A DNA stretch of 64,000 nt from Clostridium sp. Marseille-P2415 (GTDB lineage: Bacteria; Bacillota; Clostridia; Lachnospirales; Lachnospiraceae), in NCBI RefSeq assembly GCF_900155545.1, contig NZ_LT732525.1, positions 945,371-1,009,370 on the forward strand, given 5' to 3'. Numbering within the stretch: the first letter of the stretch is position 1; the number at the start of each line of letters is the position of its first letter. This document shows, in pieces, positions 37,384-46,131 of the stretch. The position numbers were made by a program, and so were the translations under genes. The notes beneath the pieces are model-generated. The model saw only the letters and a list, made by a program, of their open reading frames with translations, was not told the origin of the DNA and did not search any database.

Positions 37384-37401
37384 GTAATAAGTGAGGTTTT
37401 T

Positions 37402-38079
37402 ATGAAATTATTAGATCGAGCACCTGCAGAAAATGCCCGGAATTTCGCTATTCGGGTTCTTTTATATAACATTATCAACTTAGAGCTTGTACCTGGCAGT
37501 ATTGTCAGTGAAAACGAATTATCTTCCGGCTTAAACCTTTCGAGAACCCCTGTACGCGAGGCCCTGATCGAACTCAGTAAAACCGGACTGGTTGAAATAT
37601 TGCCTCAGCGGGGAAGCTGCATCTCTAAAATAGACTATGACCTGATCGAAGAGGCCAGGTTTATGCGGCTTGTCTTAGAAAATGCGGTTTTAAAACTCGC
37701 ATGTGAAGAAATAAGCCCTTTGTATCTGAAACAATTAAAGGATAATTTAAACCAGCAAAAATTCTGTCTGGAAAATGATGACTCCGGGAAGCTCTTTCAA
37801 TTGGACGATAACTTCCACAAGCTGATTTTTCAATCCGTAAACAAAGCGCGGACCTTTGAAATCATCCATTCCCAAATGGTACATTTTGACCGGCTCAGGG
37901 CCCTTTCTCTTAAATCAACCAAACCGACCAAGACGGTCGAGGATCACGAGAACATTCTGTATGCGATTGAACGAAAAGACGGGGAGCTGGCAGAGATTTT
38001 AATGACAAGGCATTTAACCAGACACCGCATGGAAAAATCGGAGCTGCTGGCCCTTTATCCCGATTATTTTATCCGTTAA
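37402..38079 (+). CDS. GntR family regulator, FadR/FCD subfamily
   Basis: This 225-residue protein has an N-terminal winged helix (residues about 10-75, SENELSSGLNLSRTPVREAL). An FCD effector domain follows, in which Asp/His metal ligands are visible (DDNFHKLIF, HENILYAI, TRHLTRHR). FCD regulators of this size commonly control hexuronate and gluconate genes (UxuR, ExuR, RspR). Its position after the zinc dehydrogenase, and shared motifs near dctP, point to control of this locus. The ligand could be mannonate, fructuronate or a related acid. The long inverted repeat upstream suggests autoregulation. Confidence 0.9.
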   Translation: MKLLDRAPAENARNFAIRVLLYNIINLELVPGSIVSENELSSGLNLSRTPVREALIELSKTGLVEILPQRGSCISKIDYDLIEEARFMRLVLENAVLKLACEEISPLYLKQLKDNLNQQKFCLENDDSGKLFQLDDNFHKLIFQSVNKARTFEIIHSQMVHFDRLRALSLKSTKPTKTVEDHENILYAIERKDGELAEILMTRHLTRHRMEKSELLALYPDYFIR

Positions 38080-38131
38080 CACACTTACATGCAAACCGGC
38101 CCTGGTAAATGGTTTACCGCTAAAAATATAC

Positions 38132-38160
38132 TTGTATTCTTCGATCTGCTATCATATAAT
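38132..38160 (+). promoter_or_regulatory. promoter of toxin 2
   Basis: TTGTAT (38132-38137), 17 bases, TATAAT (38155-38160). The -10 box lies within a CTGCTA/TAGCAG inverted repeat (38146-38151, 38166-38171) that could be an operator or an early hairpin. Confidence 0.6.
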
Positions 38161-38207
38161 TATATTAGCAGATACCAACTGCTGGCAATCGTGTACGGGG
38201 TAGTTGA

Positions 38208-38231
38208 CCTCTATTCTACATAGAATGGAGG
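38208..38231 (+). promoter_or_regulatory. hairpin sequestering the toxin 2 ribosome binding site
   Basis: CCTCTATTCT (38208-38217), loop ACAT, AGAATGGAGG (38222-38231): a 10-bp stem with one G-U pair that contains the GGAGG Shine-Dalgarno. It is the same arrangement as at locus 1. Confidence 0.7.
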
Positions 38232-38239
38232 TGTTGCTT

Positions 38240-38326
38240 ATGAAGAATTTTGACTTTAAGGACTTGATGTCTTTTGGCATGTTCATCTTGGCACTACTGA
38301 CATTCATCTTCTTGATATGTCAATAA
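38240..38326 (+). CDS. putative holin-like type I toxin, 28 residues
   Basis: The frame encodes MKNFDFKDLMSFGMFILALL followed by TFIFLICQ: a short charged head and one hydrophobic helix. It matches the small 'putative holin-like toxin' peptides of Firmicutes, which insert in the membrane. GGAGG lies eight bases before the ATG and is buried in a hairpin. A promoter stands about 80 bases upstream, a terminator follows after five bases, and an antisense-type RNA runs convergent. It is too short for most gene callers. Growth-inhibiting activity is inferred from the architecture, not from close identity. Confidence 0.7.
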   Translation: MKNFDFKDLMSFGMFILALLTFIFLICQ

Positions 38327-38329
38327 GCT

Positions 38330-38414
38330 AAAAAACCTTCCCTGTACTTTGGCCAGTCAGGAAGGTTTTTCACTTTTCTATTTGGTCAACCACCCTGTGG
38401 CGATTGCCTTTATT
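38330..38414 (-). ncRNA. candidate type I antitoxin RNA 2
   Basis: An RNA of about 85 bases is predicted from the promoter at 38421-38448 to the shared terminator. It includes CCACAGGGTGG, close to CCACAGAGTGG in antitoxin 1, and it overlaps the 3' end of the toxin message. No protein frame is present. Confidence 0.5.
38331..38370. terminator. shared bidirectional terminator of toxin-antitoxin locus 2
   Basis: The 11-bp stem AAAAACCTTCC (38331-38341) with GGAAGGTTTTT (38360-38370) has T-runs on both strands. Confidence 0.8.
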
Positions 38415-38420
38415 AAGTAT

Positions 38421-38448
38421 ATTATAACAAATATTTGAAATATTACAA
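38421..38448 (-). promoter_or_regulatory. promoter of antitoxin RNA 2
   Basis: On the minus strand TTGTAA (38443-38448), 16 bases, TATAAT (38421-38426). The remaining sequence to prfA (38449-38584) shows only a weak hairpin AAATGC/GCATTT that could end the prfA transcript. Confidence 0.5.
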
Positions 38449-38584
38449 GTACATGAACTAATTTCGTCATCCCTATACTATTTTAGAAGCTTTTTCATTA
38501 ATATATTAAGCAAAATGCTCTATATTGGGCATTTCCACTCTTTGTACCCCCGTCAAAAAATTCCAAAATACTCCAGAATTCCCT

Positions 38585-39658
38585 TTAATTCTCATTCATT
38601 TTTGCAAGCTTTTCGGCCTGATCCGCCGCAATAAGCGAATCCAAAAGTTCCTGAATGTCACCATTCATGATGGAATCGATCTTATAAAGGGTCAGCTTGA
38701 TTCTGTGGTCCGTCACACGGCCCTGCGGAAAATTATAGGTCCGGATCTTTTCGGAACGGTCTCCCGTACCAATCTGGCTTCTTCTTTCTTCCGCTTCCGA
38801 ATTCTGCCTTTTTTCCAGCTCAATGTCATACAGCTTGGAACGCAGCAAGCGGAATGCCTTTTCCTTATTCTGAAGCTGGGATTTCTCCGTCTGGCTGTAA
38901 ATTACGATTCCGGTTGGAATATGGGTCAGACGAACGGCTGAGTCAGTGGTATTAACGCACTGTCCGCCGTTTCCGGAAGCACGCATGACATCAATTCTTA
39001 CATCCTTATCATCAATGACAACATCCACCTCTTCCGCCTCAGGCATAACTGCTACGGTAGCCGTAGAGGTATGGATCCTTCCGCCGCTCTCGGTCTCCGG
39101 AACACGCTGCACACGGTGAACACCGCTTTCATATTTCATCTTGGAATAAGCGCCCTTGCCCGTAATCATGGCTACCACTTCCTTAAAACCGCCGATCCCA
39201 TTTTCATTTACACTGATCAACTCTACTTTCCAGTGCTGACCCTCCGCATAATTCACATACATGCGGTAAAGCTCAGAAGCAAACAGTGCTGCCTCATCTC
39301 CGCCTGCCCCGGCACGGATCTCCAGGATAATGTTCTTGTCATCATTGGGATCCTTAGGCAATAAAAGGATCTTAAGCTCCTGCTCCAGCTCCTCAATCTG
39401 CTTTTTGGCATCGGATAATTCCTCCTTTGCCATTTCCCTCATTTCTTCGTCGCTCTCTTCCTCCAGAAGAGCCAGACTATCCTCTACGGTCTGCTTTGCC
39501 TTCTTATACTGCGTATAAGCCTCTACAAGCTCCGCCAAATCCGCCTGCTCCTTCATCAGCCTCCGAAAGCGGTTCTGATCCTCTGTTACGGAAGGATTGT
39601 TAAGCTCCTGCATCAATTCTTCATAATGAATTAAAATATCATCTAATCGATCAAACAT
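38585..39658 (-). CDS. prfA: peptide chain release factor 1
   Basis: This 357-residue protein starts [19 protein letters not shown]. It carries the peptidyl-hydrolysis GGQ motif in [12 protein letters not shown] and the RF-1 block around [18 protein letters not shown]. It reads UAA and UAG stops. I chose the ATG at 39658, with AGGAGG before it, over an upstream start at 39751 that would add 31 unrelated residues. The ribosome binding site lies at the edge of a partial copy of the dispersed repeat. It follows prmC, which modifies its GGQ glutamine. Confidence 0.96.
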   Translation of the reverse strand: MFDRLDDILIHYEELMQELNNPSVTEDQNRFRRLMKEQADLAELVEAYTQYKKAKQTVEDSLALLEEESDEEMREMAKEELSDAKKQIEELEQELKILLLPKDPNDDKNIILEIRAGAGGDEAALFASELYRMYVNYAEGQHWKVELISVNENGIGGFKEVVAMITGKGAYSKMKYESGVHRVQRVPETESGGRIHTSTATVAVMPEAEEVDVVIDDKDVRIDVMRASGNGGQCVNTTDSAVRLTHIPTGIVIYSQTEKSQLQNKEKAFRLLRSKLYDIELEKRQNSEAEERRSQIGTGDRSEKIRTYNFPQGRVTDHRIKLTLYKIDSIMNGDIQELLDSLIAADQAEKLAKMNEN

Positions 39659-39670
39659 CGGTAACCTCCT

Positions 39671-39715
39671 GAATTCAGGCGCGCTCACGCTTGCCTTCAT
39701 TAATGAAATCATGCC
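39671..39715 (-). repeat. partial copy of the dispersed ~90-bp repeat (copy D)
   Basis: About 45 bases match the gene-proximal half of the full copies at 41671, 51486 and 53091 (ATTAATGAAGG, then CAAGCG, then GCCTGAATT). It lies in the prmC-prfA gap. The other half is missing, replaced by the prfA ribosome binding site. Confidence 0.75.
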
Positions 39716-39732
39716 AGGGCTGTCGCCCATAC

Positions 39733-40599
39733 TTAAACAGAGACGGCGCATACCACACGGTCCAGTCCGGCCGCATCCTTTACCACCCGGATTTCTTTAA
39801 AGCCGGCATCCTTTAAAAGTCCGCTCACCGCCTCTCCCTGGTCATAGCCGATTTCAAAATAAACCGCCCCGCCCGGGTTTAAATAACAGCCGCATTCCAA
39901 TGCCAGCCTTCTATAAAAATACAGCCCGTCTTCCTTACCATCAAGAGCCAGTATTGGTTCATAGTCCCGGACCTCCGGCTGCAGCCCCTCTATTATCTTA
40001 GTCGGAATGTAGGGAGGATTTGACACAATCACATCAAATTTTCTGCTTTTTTTCATGGAGGCAAACAAATCACTCTCTACAAGTGTGACCTTATCCACTT
40101 CCATCAGATGATTTACATTCCGTTCCGCCACCTTAAGAGCCTCCGGCGATATATCGGCCGCAGTCACATGGTCAAATCCCCCAAGCAGAGCCAGGCTTAC
40201 GGCTATGCAGCCGCTGCCGGTGCATATATCCAGGACCTCCGGCTTCCTTCCCTTATAATCCTTTAAAACCAGTTCCACAAGCGTTTCCGTATCCTGCCTG
40301 GGGATCAGCACATATTCATTCACATAAAATTCCAGTCCCATGAATTCACAGCTTCCTGTGATCTGCTGAAGCGGTATCCTTTTTGACCGCTTTTCAAGCA
40401 TGGAACGGTATTCCGCTACGGCTCGGAAAGCGGATTCCTCATCCAAAAGCTTCCTGTTCCTGTCAATGAGAAAATGTGTCATATCCGTATGAAACGCCTG
40501 AAAAAGCAGATATTTAGAATCAAGAGAAGCCTCCTCAATCCCTGCCCTTAAAAGCTTTTCCGTTCCTTCCTCAAATAAAAGCTGCAATGTCAGATTCAT
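39733..40599 (-). CDS. prmC: release factor glutamine methyltransferase
   Basis: This 288-residue SAM-dependent enzyme has an N-terminal helical domain that recognises release factors. The Rossmann core has motif [18 protein letters not shown] and the substrate motif VSNPPYIP. It methylates the glutamine of the GGQ motif in PrfA and PrfB. Its start overlaps the preceding gene by four bases, and prfA follows. The C terminus DRVVCAVSV is normal. Confidence 0.96.
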   Translation of the reverse strand: MNLTLQLLFEEGTEKLLRAGIEEASLDSKYLLFQAFHTDMTHFLIDRNRKLLDEESAFRAVAEYRSMLEKRSKRIPLQQITGSCEFMGLEFYVNEYVLIPRQDTETLVELVLKDYKGRKPEVLDICTGSGCIAVSLALLGGFDHVTAADISPEALKVAERNVNHLMEVDKVTLVESDLFASMKKSRKFDVIVSNPPYIPTKIIEGLQPEVRDYEPILALDGKEDGLYFYRRLALECGCYLNPGGAVYFEIGYDQGEAVSGLLKDAGFKEIRVVKDAAGLDRVVCAVSV

Positions 40600-41540
40600 G
40601 CTTTATTCTCCGGGAAGTTCCTGTTAAGAAATGTTCTCCAGTCAAACACAGCCTCTACAGAGGCAATGCCCACTTCAATCATGGCGTCATCGGGTTCCTT
40701 GGTGGTCAGCCCCTGCATCCACATGCCCGGACGGCTTAACAAATCCACCAGCTTAGAATCACTGCGCCCGGCCAGGCGTAAGAATTCATAGGATACCCCG
40801 GCGATTACCGGAATCAGCACGATCCTGCTCAAGATCCGTAAGGGCAATGTCTTCACTCTCACCACCATGAAAAACAGAATGCTGATAATCATGACGATCA
40901 AAAGAAAGCTTGTTCCGCAGCGCTTATGCTCCTTGGAACTGCTGCGCACATTTTCCACATTCAGTTCCAGCCCGTGCTCCAGACAATTGATGCACTTGTG
41001 TTCCGCTCCATGATACATAAAGGTCCGGCGGATATCTTCCATGCGTGAAACCAGCTTGATATAGGCAATAAAGATTCCGATCCGGATAAATCCTTCAAGA
41101 ATTGCCATAACCGTTTGAGATTTTATAAAACGGTGGAATATATTGGCAAGAAACATGGGGAATACCATAAAAATGCAGATAGCCATCACCACGGAAAACA
41201 CCATTACAATGCTCATCAAAGCCTTTTCCGTTTTTTCCCCGAATAACCGCTCTAATAACTTTTCGAATCCGGAAGGCTCCATGTCCTCCTCGTCATCCTC
41301 AAAAAAGCTGGCAGAAAACGTCAGTGCCTTCATACCAAGGACCATAGAATCCACAAAGCTGAATATTCCCCTGATAAAAGGAAGGGAAAAGAATTTCACC
41401 TTTTCTCCCATGCTGACATAAGTATCTTTTTTTACTTCGATCGTTCCGTCCGGCTTCCGGACAGCGGTGGCATACTCATCCCCATTTTTCATCATAACGC
41501 CTTCAATCACGGCCTGACCGCCGATTCCTGAATACTTCAT
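40596..41540 (-). CDS. yqhQ: DUF1385 membrane protein (YqhQ family)
   Basis: This 314-residue membrane protein opens with the family signature MKYSGIGGQAVIEGVMMKNG and includes MYHGAEHKCINCLEHG and LLDLLSRPGMWMQGLTT. Three or four hydrophobic segments lie between. Function is not established. It sits next to prmC and prfA in many Firmicutes, and here overlaps prmC by four bases. The ATG at 41540 has AGGTGG upstream; a TTG 24 bases earlier is unlikely. A 7-bp hairpin (AGCGGAT/ATCCGCT, 41564-41584) lies in the leader. Confidence 0.92.
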   Translation of the reverse strand: MKYSGIGGQAVIEGVMMKNGDEYATAVRKPDGTIEVKKDTYVSMGEKVKFFSLPFIRGIFSFVDSMVLGMKALTFSASFFEDDEEDMEPSGFEKLLERLFGEKTEKALMSIVMVFSVVMAICIFMVFPMFLANIFHRFIKSQTVMAILEGFIRIGIFIAYIKLVSRMEDIRRTFMYHGAEHKCINCLEHGLELNVENVRSSSKEHKRCGTSFLLIVMIISILFFMVVRVKTLPLRILSRIVLIPVIAGVSYEFLRLAGRSDSKLVDLLSRPGMWMQGLTTKEPDDAMIEVGIASVEAVFDWRTFLNRNFPENKA

Positions 41541-41610
41541 ACGCCAAACCACCTCTCTAGTCAAGCGGATATTCGCAATCCGCTTCGCTACTTGCTCATT
41601 CCAATCTCAA

Positions 41611-41651
41611 AAAAGGTTGAGCTAAAGTGTTTCCACCAAACTCAACCTTTT
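41611..41651 (-). terminator. terminator downstream of rpmE
   Basis: On the minus strand the 11-bp stem AAAAGGTTGAG/CTCAACCTTTT is followed by further U. It lies after the repeat copy A and before yqhQ. Confidence 0.8.
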
Positions 41652-41670
41652 CTCTGCTCCTGATATAATA

Positions 41671-41762
41671 AGGAAGTTCGATACGCCTTACGGCGCATGG
41701 AACGGCTGATTTCCTAAATTCATGCTGCGCTACGCCTGCATTCATTAAAGAAATTATGCCTC
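41671..41762 (-). repeat. dispersed ~90-bp repeat, copy A (end of rpmE)
   Basis: The element begins on the minus strand with GAGGCATAATTT, giving the last two codons and stop of rpmE, and ends with CGAACTTCCT. It contains two potential hairpins: ATTTC...GAAAT, and a GTTC-type stem around GCGCCGTAAGGCG. Copies B and C share its full length. Confidence 0.9.
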
Positions 41763-41963
41763 AGCCTTAACGCCATACTTACGATTGAATTTATCAATAC
41801 GTCCACGTGCGGAAGCAGCTTTCTGCTGACCGGTGTAGAATGAATGGCATTTAGAACAAACTTCTACGTGGATATCTTCCTTTGTAGAACCAGTTACGAA
41901 TTCATTACCGCAGTTGCAGACAACCTTTGCCTGGTAATAATTTGGATGGATTCCCTCTTTCAT
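41754..41963 (-). CDS. rpmE: 50S ribosomal protein L31
   Basis: This 69-residue protein [20 protein letters not shown] has the zinc-binding pattern C.C ... [10 protein letters not shown] of the C+ form of L31. The ATG at 41963 has GAGGTG upstream; a GTG three codons earlier lies in the ribosome binding site. The last codons, Glu-Ala-stop, fall within repeat copy A. It follows rho and has its own promoter. Confidence 0.96.
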   Translation of the reverse strand: MKEGIHPNYYQAKVVCNCGNEFVTGSTKEDIHVEVCSKCHSFYTGQQKAASARGRIDKFNRKYGVKAEA

Positions 41964-42039
41964 GATTTTCACCTCGCATACTCTGATTTCTATTAAATCG
42001 CGGTCCGCAAACCGACTTTGTCTAATAAACAGCTTGTAT

Positions 42040-42068
42040 AGTATAACATAGAATACTTTTTAATGCAA
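42040..42068 (-). promoter_or_regulatory. promoter of rpmE
   Basis: On the minus strand TTGCAT (42063-42068), 17 bases, TATACT (42040-42045). The leader before the rpmE start is about 70 bases. Confidence 0.7.
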
Positions 42069-42097
42069 GTATTTATTTCTATAAAAACTCGGAATTC

Positions 42098-43705
42098 CTA
42101 GAAGAAGCGCATTTTTTTGGAGGTCTCCACGAACTCACGATTGTTTCTGGTTCTTGAGAATAAGTCCAGTATTTTCTCCACTGCATCTTCCGGCTTCAAT
42201 GTATTGGTAGCTTTGCGGACAACGTCAACCGCCTCTGCTTCTTCCCTGGTAAGCAGCAGATCATCCCTTCTGGTACCGGACTTAAGAATATCAATTGCAG
42301 GGAAAATCCTCTTCTCAGACAGCTTCCGGTCAAGAACCAGCTCCATGTTACCGGTTCCCTTAAACTCCTCATAAATGACGTCATCCATACGGCTGCCCGT
42401 ATCCACAAGAGCGGTGGCCAGAACCGTTAAGCTGCCTCCCTCCCGCATGTTTCTGGCCGCTCCGAAAAAGCGCTTCGGCATATGAAGGGCTGCCGGATCC
42501 AGACCGCCGGACAGGGTACGGCCGCTCGGTGCCACAGTTAAGTTGTAGGCCCTTGCCAGACGGGTAATGCTGTCTAAGAGGATTACCACATCACGGCCAT
42601 GCTCCACAAGGCGTTTGGCCCGTTCGATCACCATCTCCGACACCCTTTTATGGCGCTCGGGAAGCTCATCAAATGTTGAATAGAGGACCTCCACGTTATT
42701 TCCTACAATGGATTCCTTGATATCCGTTACTTCTTCAGGACGCTCATCGATCAAAAGAATCATCAGATGGATCTCCGGGTGATTCACTGTTATGGCCTTT
42801 GCCACCTGTTTCAGCAAGGTTGTTTTACCTGCCTTCGGCGGTGACACGATCATACCTCTCTGCCCTTTTCCAATCGGAGCCAAAAGATCCAGAACCCGCA
42901 TGGCAGTGGTACTCTTTCCTCCTGATGTCTCCATATGAAGCCTTTTATCCGGGAACACAGGAGTCATATTTTCAAAATTTGGACGGCGTTCTGCCACGTT
43001 TGCAGGGTAACCGTTGATATTCTTTACATATAAAAGAGCGGCAAATTTTTCTGCTGCTGTCTTCACCCTGCGGCTGCCGTGGATGATGTCTCCTGTCTTC
43101 ATATTAAAACGCCGTATCTGGGAAGGCGCCACATAGACATCATTTTCTCCCGGAAGGTAATTTTCACAGCGGATAAAACCGAAGCCATCCGGCATAACTT
43201 CCAGTATTCCATGGGCCTCTATGCCGCTGTCCAGTTCCTGCAGCTCAGGACTTGGCTGAAAATCTCCTTTGGACTCTTCCTGTACGTTTTCCTGGCGCAC
43301 CTCATTCCTGGCCGGAGCCTCTGCGCTGTTTCCAGGCGCAGGACGGTAACCGGAAGGTCTCTGCTGCGATTCCGCACGGTAGGAGCGGATGACCGTCTTC
43401 CTCTGGCCCGTTCCTGTTGACAGACCCTGCTGGTCCATTACCATCTGGCCCTGCTGGCCCATACTGCTCCCATTCTGCGGCTGATGTCCCGAACCGTCCG
43501 CTTTACCTGCTTCCCGATCCGGTCCTTCCGCCTTCTCTACCGAAGCGTTCCCCGACGAAACACCTGACGCAGAAGCCTCCCCTTCCTTTTCACAAAGCAG
43601 ATCTATAATTTCAGCTTTTCGCATGGAGCTGCAACCCTTGATCCCCTGGGCTTTTGCAAGCTCTTTTAATTCCGCTAACGGCAATGTCTTTAATTTTTCA
43701 CGCAT
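42098..43705 (-). CDS. rho: transcription termination factor Rho
   Basis: This 535-residue protein starts [20 protein letters not shown] (Rho N domain). A Gly/Ser/Gln-rich insert follows (about 45-150), as often in Clostridia and Actinobacteria. The RNA-binding cold-shock-like domain has GFGFIR as [14 protein letters not shown]. The ATPase has Walker [14 protein letters not shown], and [20 protein letters not shown] is also typical. It is a hexameric RNA translocase that ends transcripts. The ATG at 43705 is preferred because AAGGAG lies six bases upstream. Confidence 0.96.
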   Translation of the reverse strand: MREKLKTLPLAELKELAKAQGIKGCSSMRKAEIIDLLCEKEGEASASGVSSGNASVEKAEGPDREAGKADGSGHQPQNGSSMGQQGQMVMDQQGLSTGTGQRKTVIRSYRAESQQRPSGYRPAPGNSAEAPARNEVRQENVQEESKGDFQPSPELQELDSGIEAHGILEVMPDGFGFIRCENYLPGENDVYVAPSQIRRFNMKTGDIIHGSRRVKTAAEKFAALLYVKNINGYPANVAERRPNFENMTPVFPDKRLHMETSGGKSTTAMRVLDLLAPIGKGQRGMIVSPPKAGKTTLLKQVAKAITVNHPEIHLMILLIDERPEEVTDIKESIVGNNVEVLYSTFDELPERHKRVSEMVIERAKRLVEHGRDVVILLDSITRLARAYNLTVAPSGRTLSGGLDPAALHMPKRFFGAARNMREGGSLTVLATALVDTGSRMDDVIYEEFKGTGNMELVLDRKLSEKRIFPAIDILKSGTRRDDLLLTREEAEAVDVVRKATNTLKPEDAVEKILDLFSRTRNNREFVETSKKMRFF

Positions 43706-43871
43706 ATTATTCTCCTTCATGATTCCTTTATAACAATTGTTTCGTAATCTTGGGAATGATTCACGATAGAATATCGCAAACAGATGGCCGGAAGCACCCT
43801 CCCGGCCCAAATCATGTTAAATCAGGTCGTACGATACGCCTATTATATACCTTTGCAGGAAAAAAGAAAAG

Positions 43872-45191
43872 TTATTTTTTTAGAAAGCTTAAGTGCTCTT
43901 TGATTTTGCGCTCATAACCATTCTCCGTAGGGCGGTAGAACGCCGTGCCCTCCATTCCGTCAGGAAGATACTGCTGCTTTACATAATGATTGGGATAATC
44001 ATGGGCATAGAGATAGCCCTGCCCATGCCCCAGCTTCGCAGCTCCTTTGTAGTGGGCATCCTGCAGATGGACCGGAACCGGCATGGTCTTCTGATTCCGT
44101 ACCGCATCCAACGCCTCAAACACCGCCACACAGGCAGCGTTGCTCTTCGGTGCTGAAGCCACATAAGTGACCGCTTCCGCCAGGATGATCTGAGCCTCCG
44201 GAAGCCCGATTCTTTCCGCCGCCTGGGCTGCCGCTACCGCTACCACAAGCGCCTGGGGATCGGCATTGCCGACATCCTCTGCGGCACAGATCATGATTCT
44301 TCTGGCAATAAACTTAATATCCTCTCCGGCATACAGCATCCTGGCAAGATAGTATACTGCCGCATCCGGATCCGATCCCCTCATGCTTTTAATAAAGGCA
44401 GATATAGTATCGTAGTGGTTGTCTCCTGCCTTATCGTATCGGACAACACGCTTTTGAATGCACTCCTGGGCTGTTTCCAGATCAATATGGATTTTACCGT
44501 CTGAAGGGTTCCGGTCCGTGGTCATAATGCCAAGTTCCACCGCATTTAAGGCAGCCCTTGCATCTCCATTGGATACATCCGCCAGGAACTCCATCGCTTC
44601 CTCGTCAATGACAGCATGATAAGAGCCCATCCCCTTGTCCCTGTCATAGACAGCGCGGCGGATCAGCTCCTTGATATCATCTTTTTCCAATGATTTTAAC
44701 TCAAAAACCCGGGACCTGGAAAGAAGAGCTCCATTCACTTCAAAATAAGGATTCTCCGTGGTTGCCCCGATGAGGATGAGCGTCCCATCTTCCACAAAAG
44801 GTAGCAGGTAGTCCTGCTGCCCTTTGTTAAAGCGGTGGATCTCATCTACGAAGAGAATGGTCTTTTTACCGTACATTCCCAGGGAATCCTTAGCCTCCTT
44901 CATAATCTCTTCCATATCCTTTTTTCCCGCCACCGTAGCATTCAGCTGCTTAAAATCCGCACTGGTGGTATTGGCTATCACCCTGGCCAGTGTGGTTTTT
45001 CCAGTTCCCGGCGGTCCGTAAAAAATTACAGATCCCAGCTTGTCCGCTTTGATGGCGCGGTAGAGCAGCTTATCCTTGCCAATGATGTGCTGCTGCCCTA
45101 CTACCTCGTCAAGCTTCGACGGCCGGAGCCTCGACGCAAGCGGAGATTCCTTTTCCATAGTATTTTCCCTCATATAATCAAACAAATCCAT
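43872..45191 (-). CDS. rarA: replication-associated recombination protein A (AAA ATPase)
   Basis: This 439-residue protein has the N-terminal PLASRLRPSKLDEVVGQQHI block. Walker A is YGPPGTGKTTLARVIA, Walker B is ILFVDEIHRFN, and a MgsA-type C-terminal tetramerisation domain ends GYLYAHDYPNHYVKQQYLPD. RarA/MgsA acts at stalled replication forks together with SSB. The ATG at 45191 is preferred because AGGAG is well spaced from it; an ATG at 45197 is too close. It follows the polysaccharide deacetylase gene by about 50 bases. Confidence 0.94.
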   Translation of the reverse strand: MDLFDYMRENTMEKESPLASRLRPSKLDEVVGQQHIIGKDKLLYRAIKADKLGSVIFYGPPGTGKTTLARVIANTTSADFKQLNATVAGKKDMEEIMKEAKDSLGMYGKKTILFVDEIHRFNKGQQDYLLPFVEDGTLILIGATTENPYFEVNGALLSRSRVFELKSLEKDDIKELIRRAVYDRDKGMGSYHAVIDEEAMEFLADVSNGDARAALNAVELGIMTTDRNPSDGKIHIDLETAQECIQKRVVRYDKAGDNHYDTISAFIKSMRGSDPDAAVYYLARMLYAGEDIKFIARRIMICAAEDVGNADPQALVVAVAAAQAAERIGLPEAQIILAEAVTYVASAPKSNAACVAVFEALDAVRNQKTMPVPVHLQDAHYKGAAKLGHGQGYLYAHDYPNHYVKQQYLPDGMEGTAFYRPTENGYERKIKEHLSFLKK

Positions 45192-45238
45192 TTCCATTCT
45201 CCTGTATCCTTAAATCCTCCGGTGGATCTCCAGGCAGA

Positions 45239-45958
45239 TCAATCCACCAAAAGCTCATCCACTGTAACAAAAGTATAGCCCTCCTTTGTTAAAGTGTCAA
45301 TCACTTCAAGGGCCGCTTCCACCGAAGTAGGGTACACATCATGGAGAAGGATAATATCCCCGGGCTCCACATGCTTGACAATGTGGCGCACCACTTTTTT
45401 GGCATTCTTGGATTTCCAGTCCCGGGGATCCACATCCCAAAGCACCACCGTCATATTGGTCGTACATTCCAGCTCTTCGCTCCAGGAGCCATAAGGCGGA
45501 CGCAGGTACTCGGGCCTTTTTCCGGTAATGGACTCTATCAGCTTATTATTCTCCTCGATCTGCTCGCAGGCCGTATTCACCTCTTCCTTGCTCATCTGTA
45601 CATGGCTGTACCCATGATTGCCGATCAAATGGCCATCCTCCTGCATTTGCTTCACAATGGCCTCCTTGCCCTCCACATTCTCTCCAACAAGAAAAAACGT
45701 GGCATGAACGCCTCTTTTCCGAAGGCCGTCAAGGAGCCGGGGCGTATAAACAGAATGCGGACCGTCATCAAAGGTCAGTGCAATCTGCTTATCCCCGGAA
45801 AACTGCCTCCGGACCTCATCCCTTTCTTCTGCCCCCGCATCCACAGGGAGAAACAGAGTATTCTTTGCCTGCGTATAGGACTGATACATAGCTCTCAAGA
45901 AAAAAATATCCAGTATGAGAACAGCCAGAAGGCAGGCTGCTTTCCATTTTATTTTCAT
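45239..45958 (-). CDS. polysaccharide deacetylase, membrane-anchored
   Basis: This protein of about 239 residues has one N-terminal membrane segment (KWKAACLLAVLILDIFFLRA) and a NodB domain. The metal and catalytic motifs TFDDGPH, GNHGYSH and LRPPYGSW are all present. Such enzymes remove acetyl groups from peptidoglycan or other glycans; PdaA/PdaB-like roles in sporulation or lysozyme resistance are possible. The start is uncertain: the ATG at 45958 gives a normal signal-anchor, while ATGs at 45985 and 46012 lack ribosome binding sites. A good TATAAT and an AGGAGG stand 70-120 bases upstream. Confidence 0.88.
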   Translation of the reverse strand: MKIKWKAACLLAVLILDIFFLRAMYQSYTQAKNTLFLPVDAGAEERDEVRRQFSGDKQIALTFDDGPHSVYTPRLLDGLRKRGVHATFFLVGENVEGKEAIVKQMQEDGHLIGNHGYSHVQMSKEEVNTACEQIEENNKLIESITGKRPEYLRPPYGSWSEELECTTNMTVVLWDVDPRDWKSKNAKKVVRHIVKHVEPGDIILLHDVYPTSVEAALEVIDTLTKEGYTFVTVDELLVD

Positions 45959-46131
45959 AATTCCATAAGTCCGGCTTTCTACCATTATTATTAAATCTAT
46001 GGGCCGATACATAAAAATAAAACCGAAATTTTTCTGTTTTTTTCTATCTTATCCTCCTAATTTGCTCTATAATTATACTATATTTAAAAATTTTGAGCGA
46101 GTTATAAAATTTTAATGTAATTGATAAAATT

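Larger units (their letters stand above)
38184..38408. repeat. imperfect inverted repeat flanking toxin 2
   Basis: The arm at 38184-38209 (GGCAATCG ... GTTGACC) matches in reverse the arm at 38384-38408 at both ends (8 and 7 identical bases). The two convergent RNAs therefore carry similar 5' sequences. The same resemblance (GTGG.TTCC) is seen between toxin 1 leader and antitoxin 1. Confidence 0.6.

Noticed and set aside
46045-46077. A TATAAT and an AGGAGG upstream of the deacetylase gene without a start codon at the right spacing
   Set aside because: The next codons begin with ATA and give only a 16-codon frame out of phase with the deacetylase. It is more likely part of the deacetylase leader.
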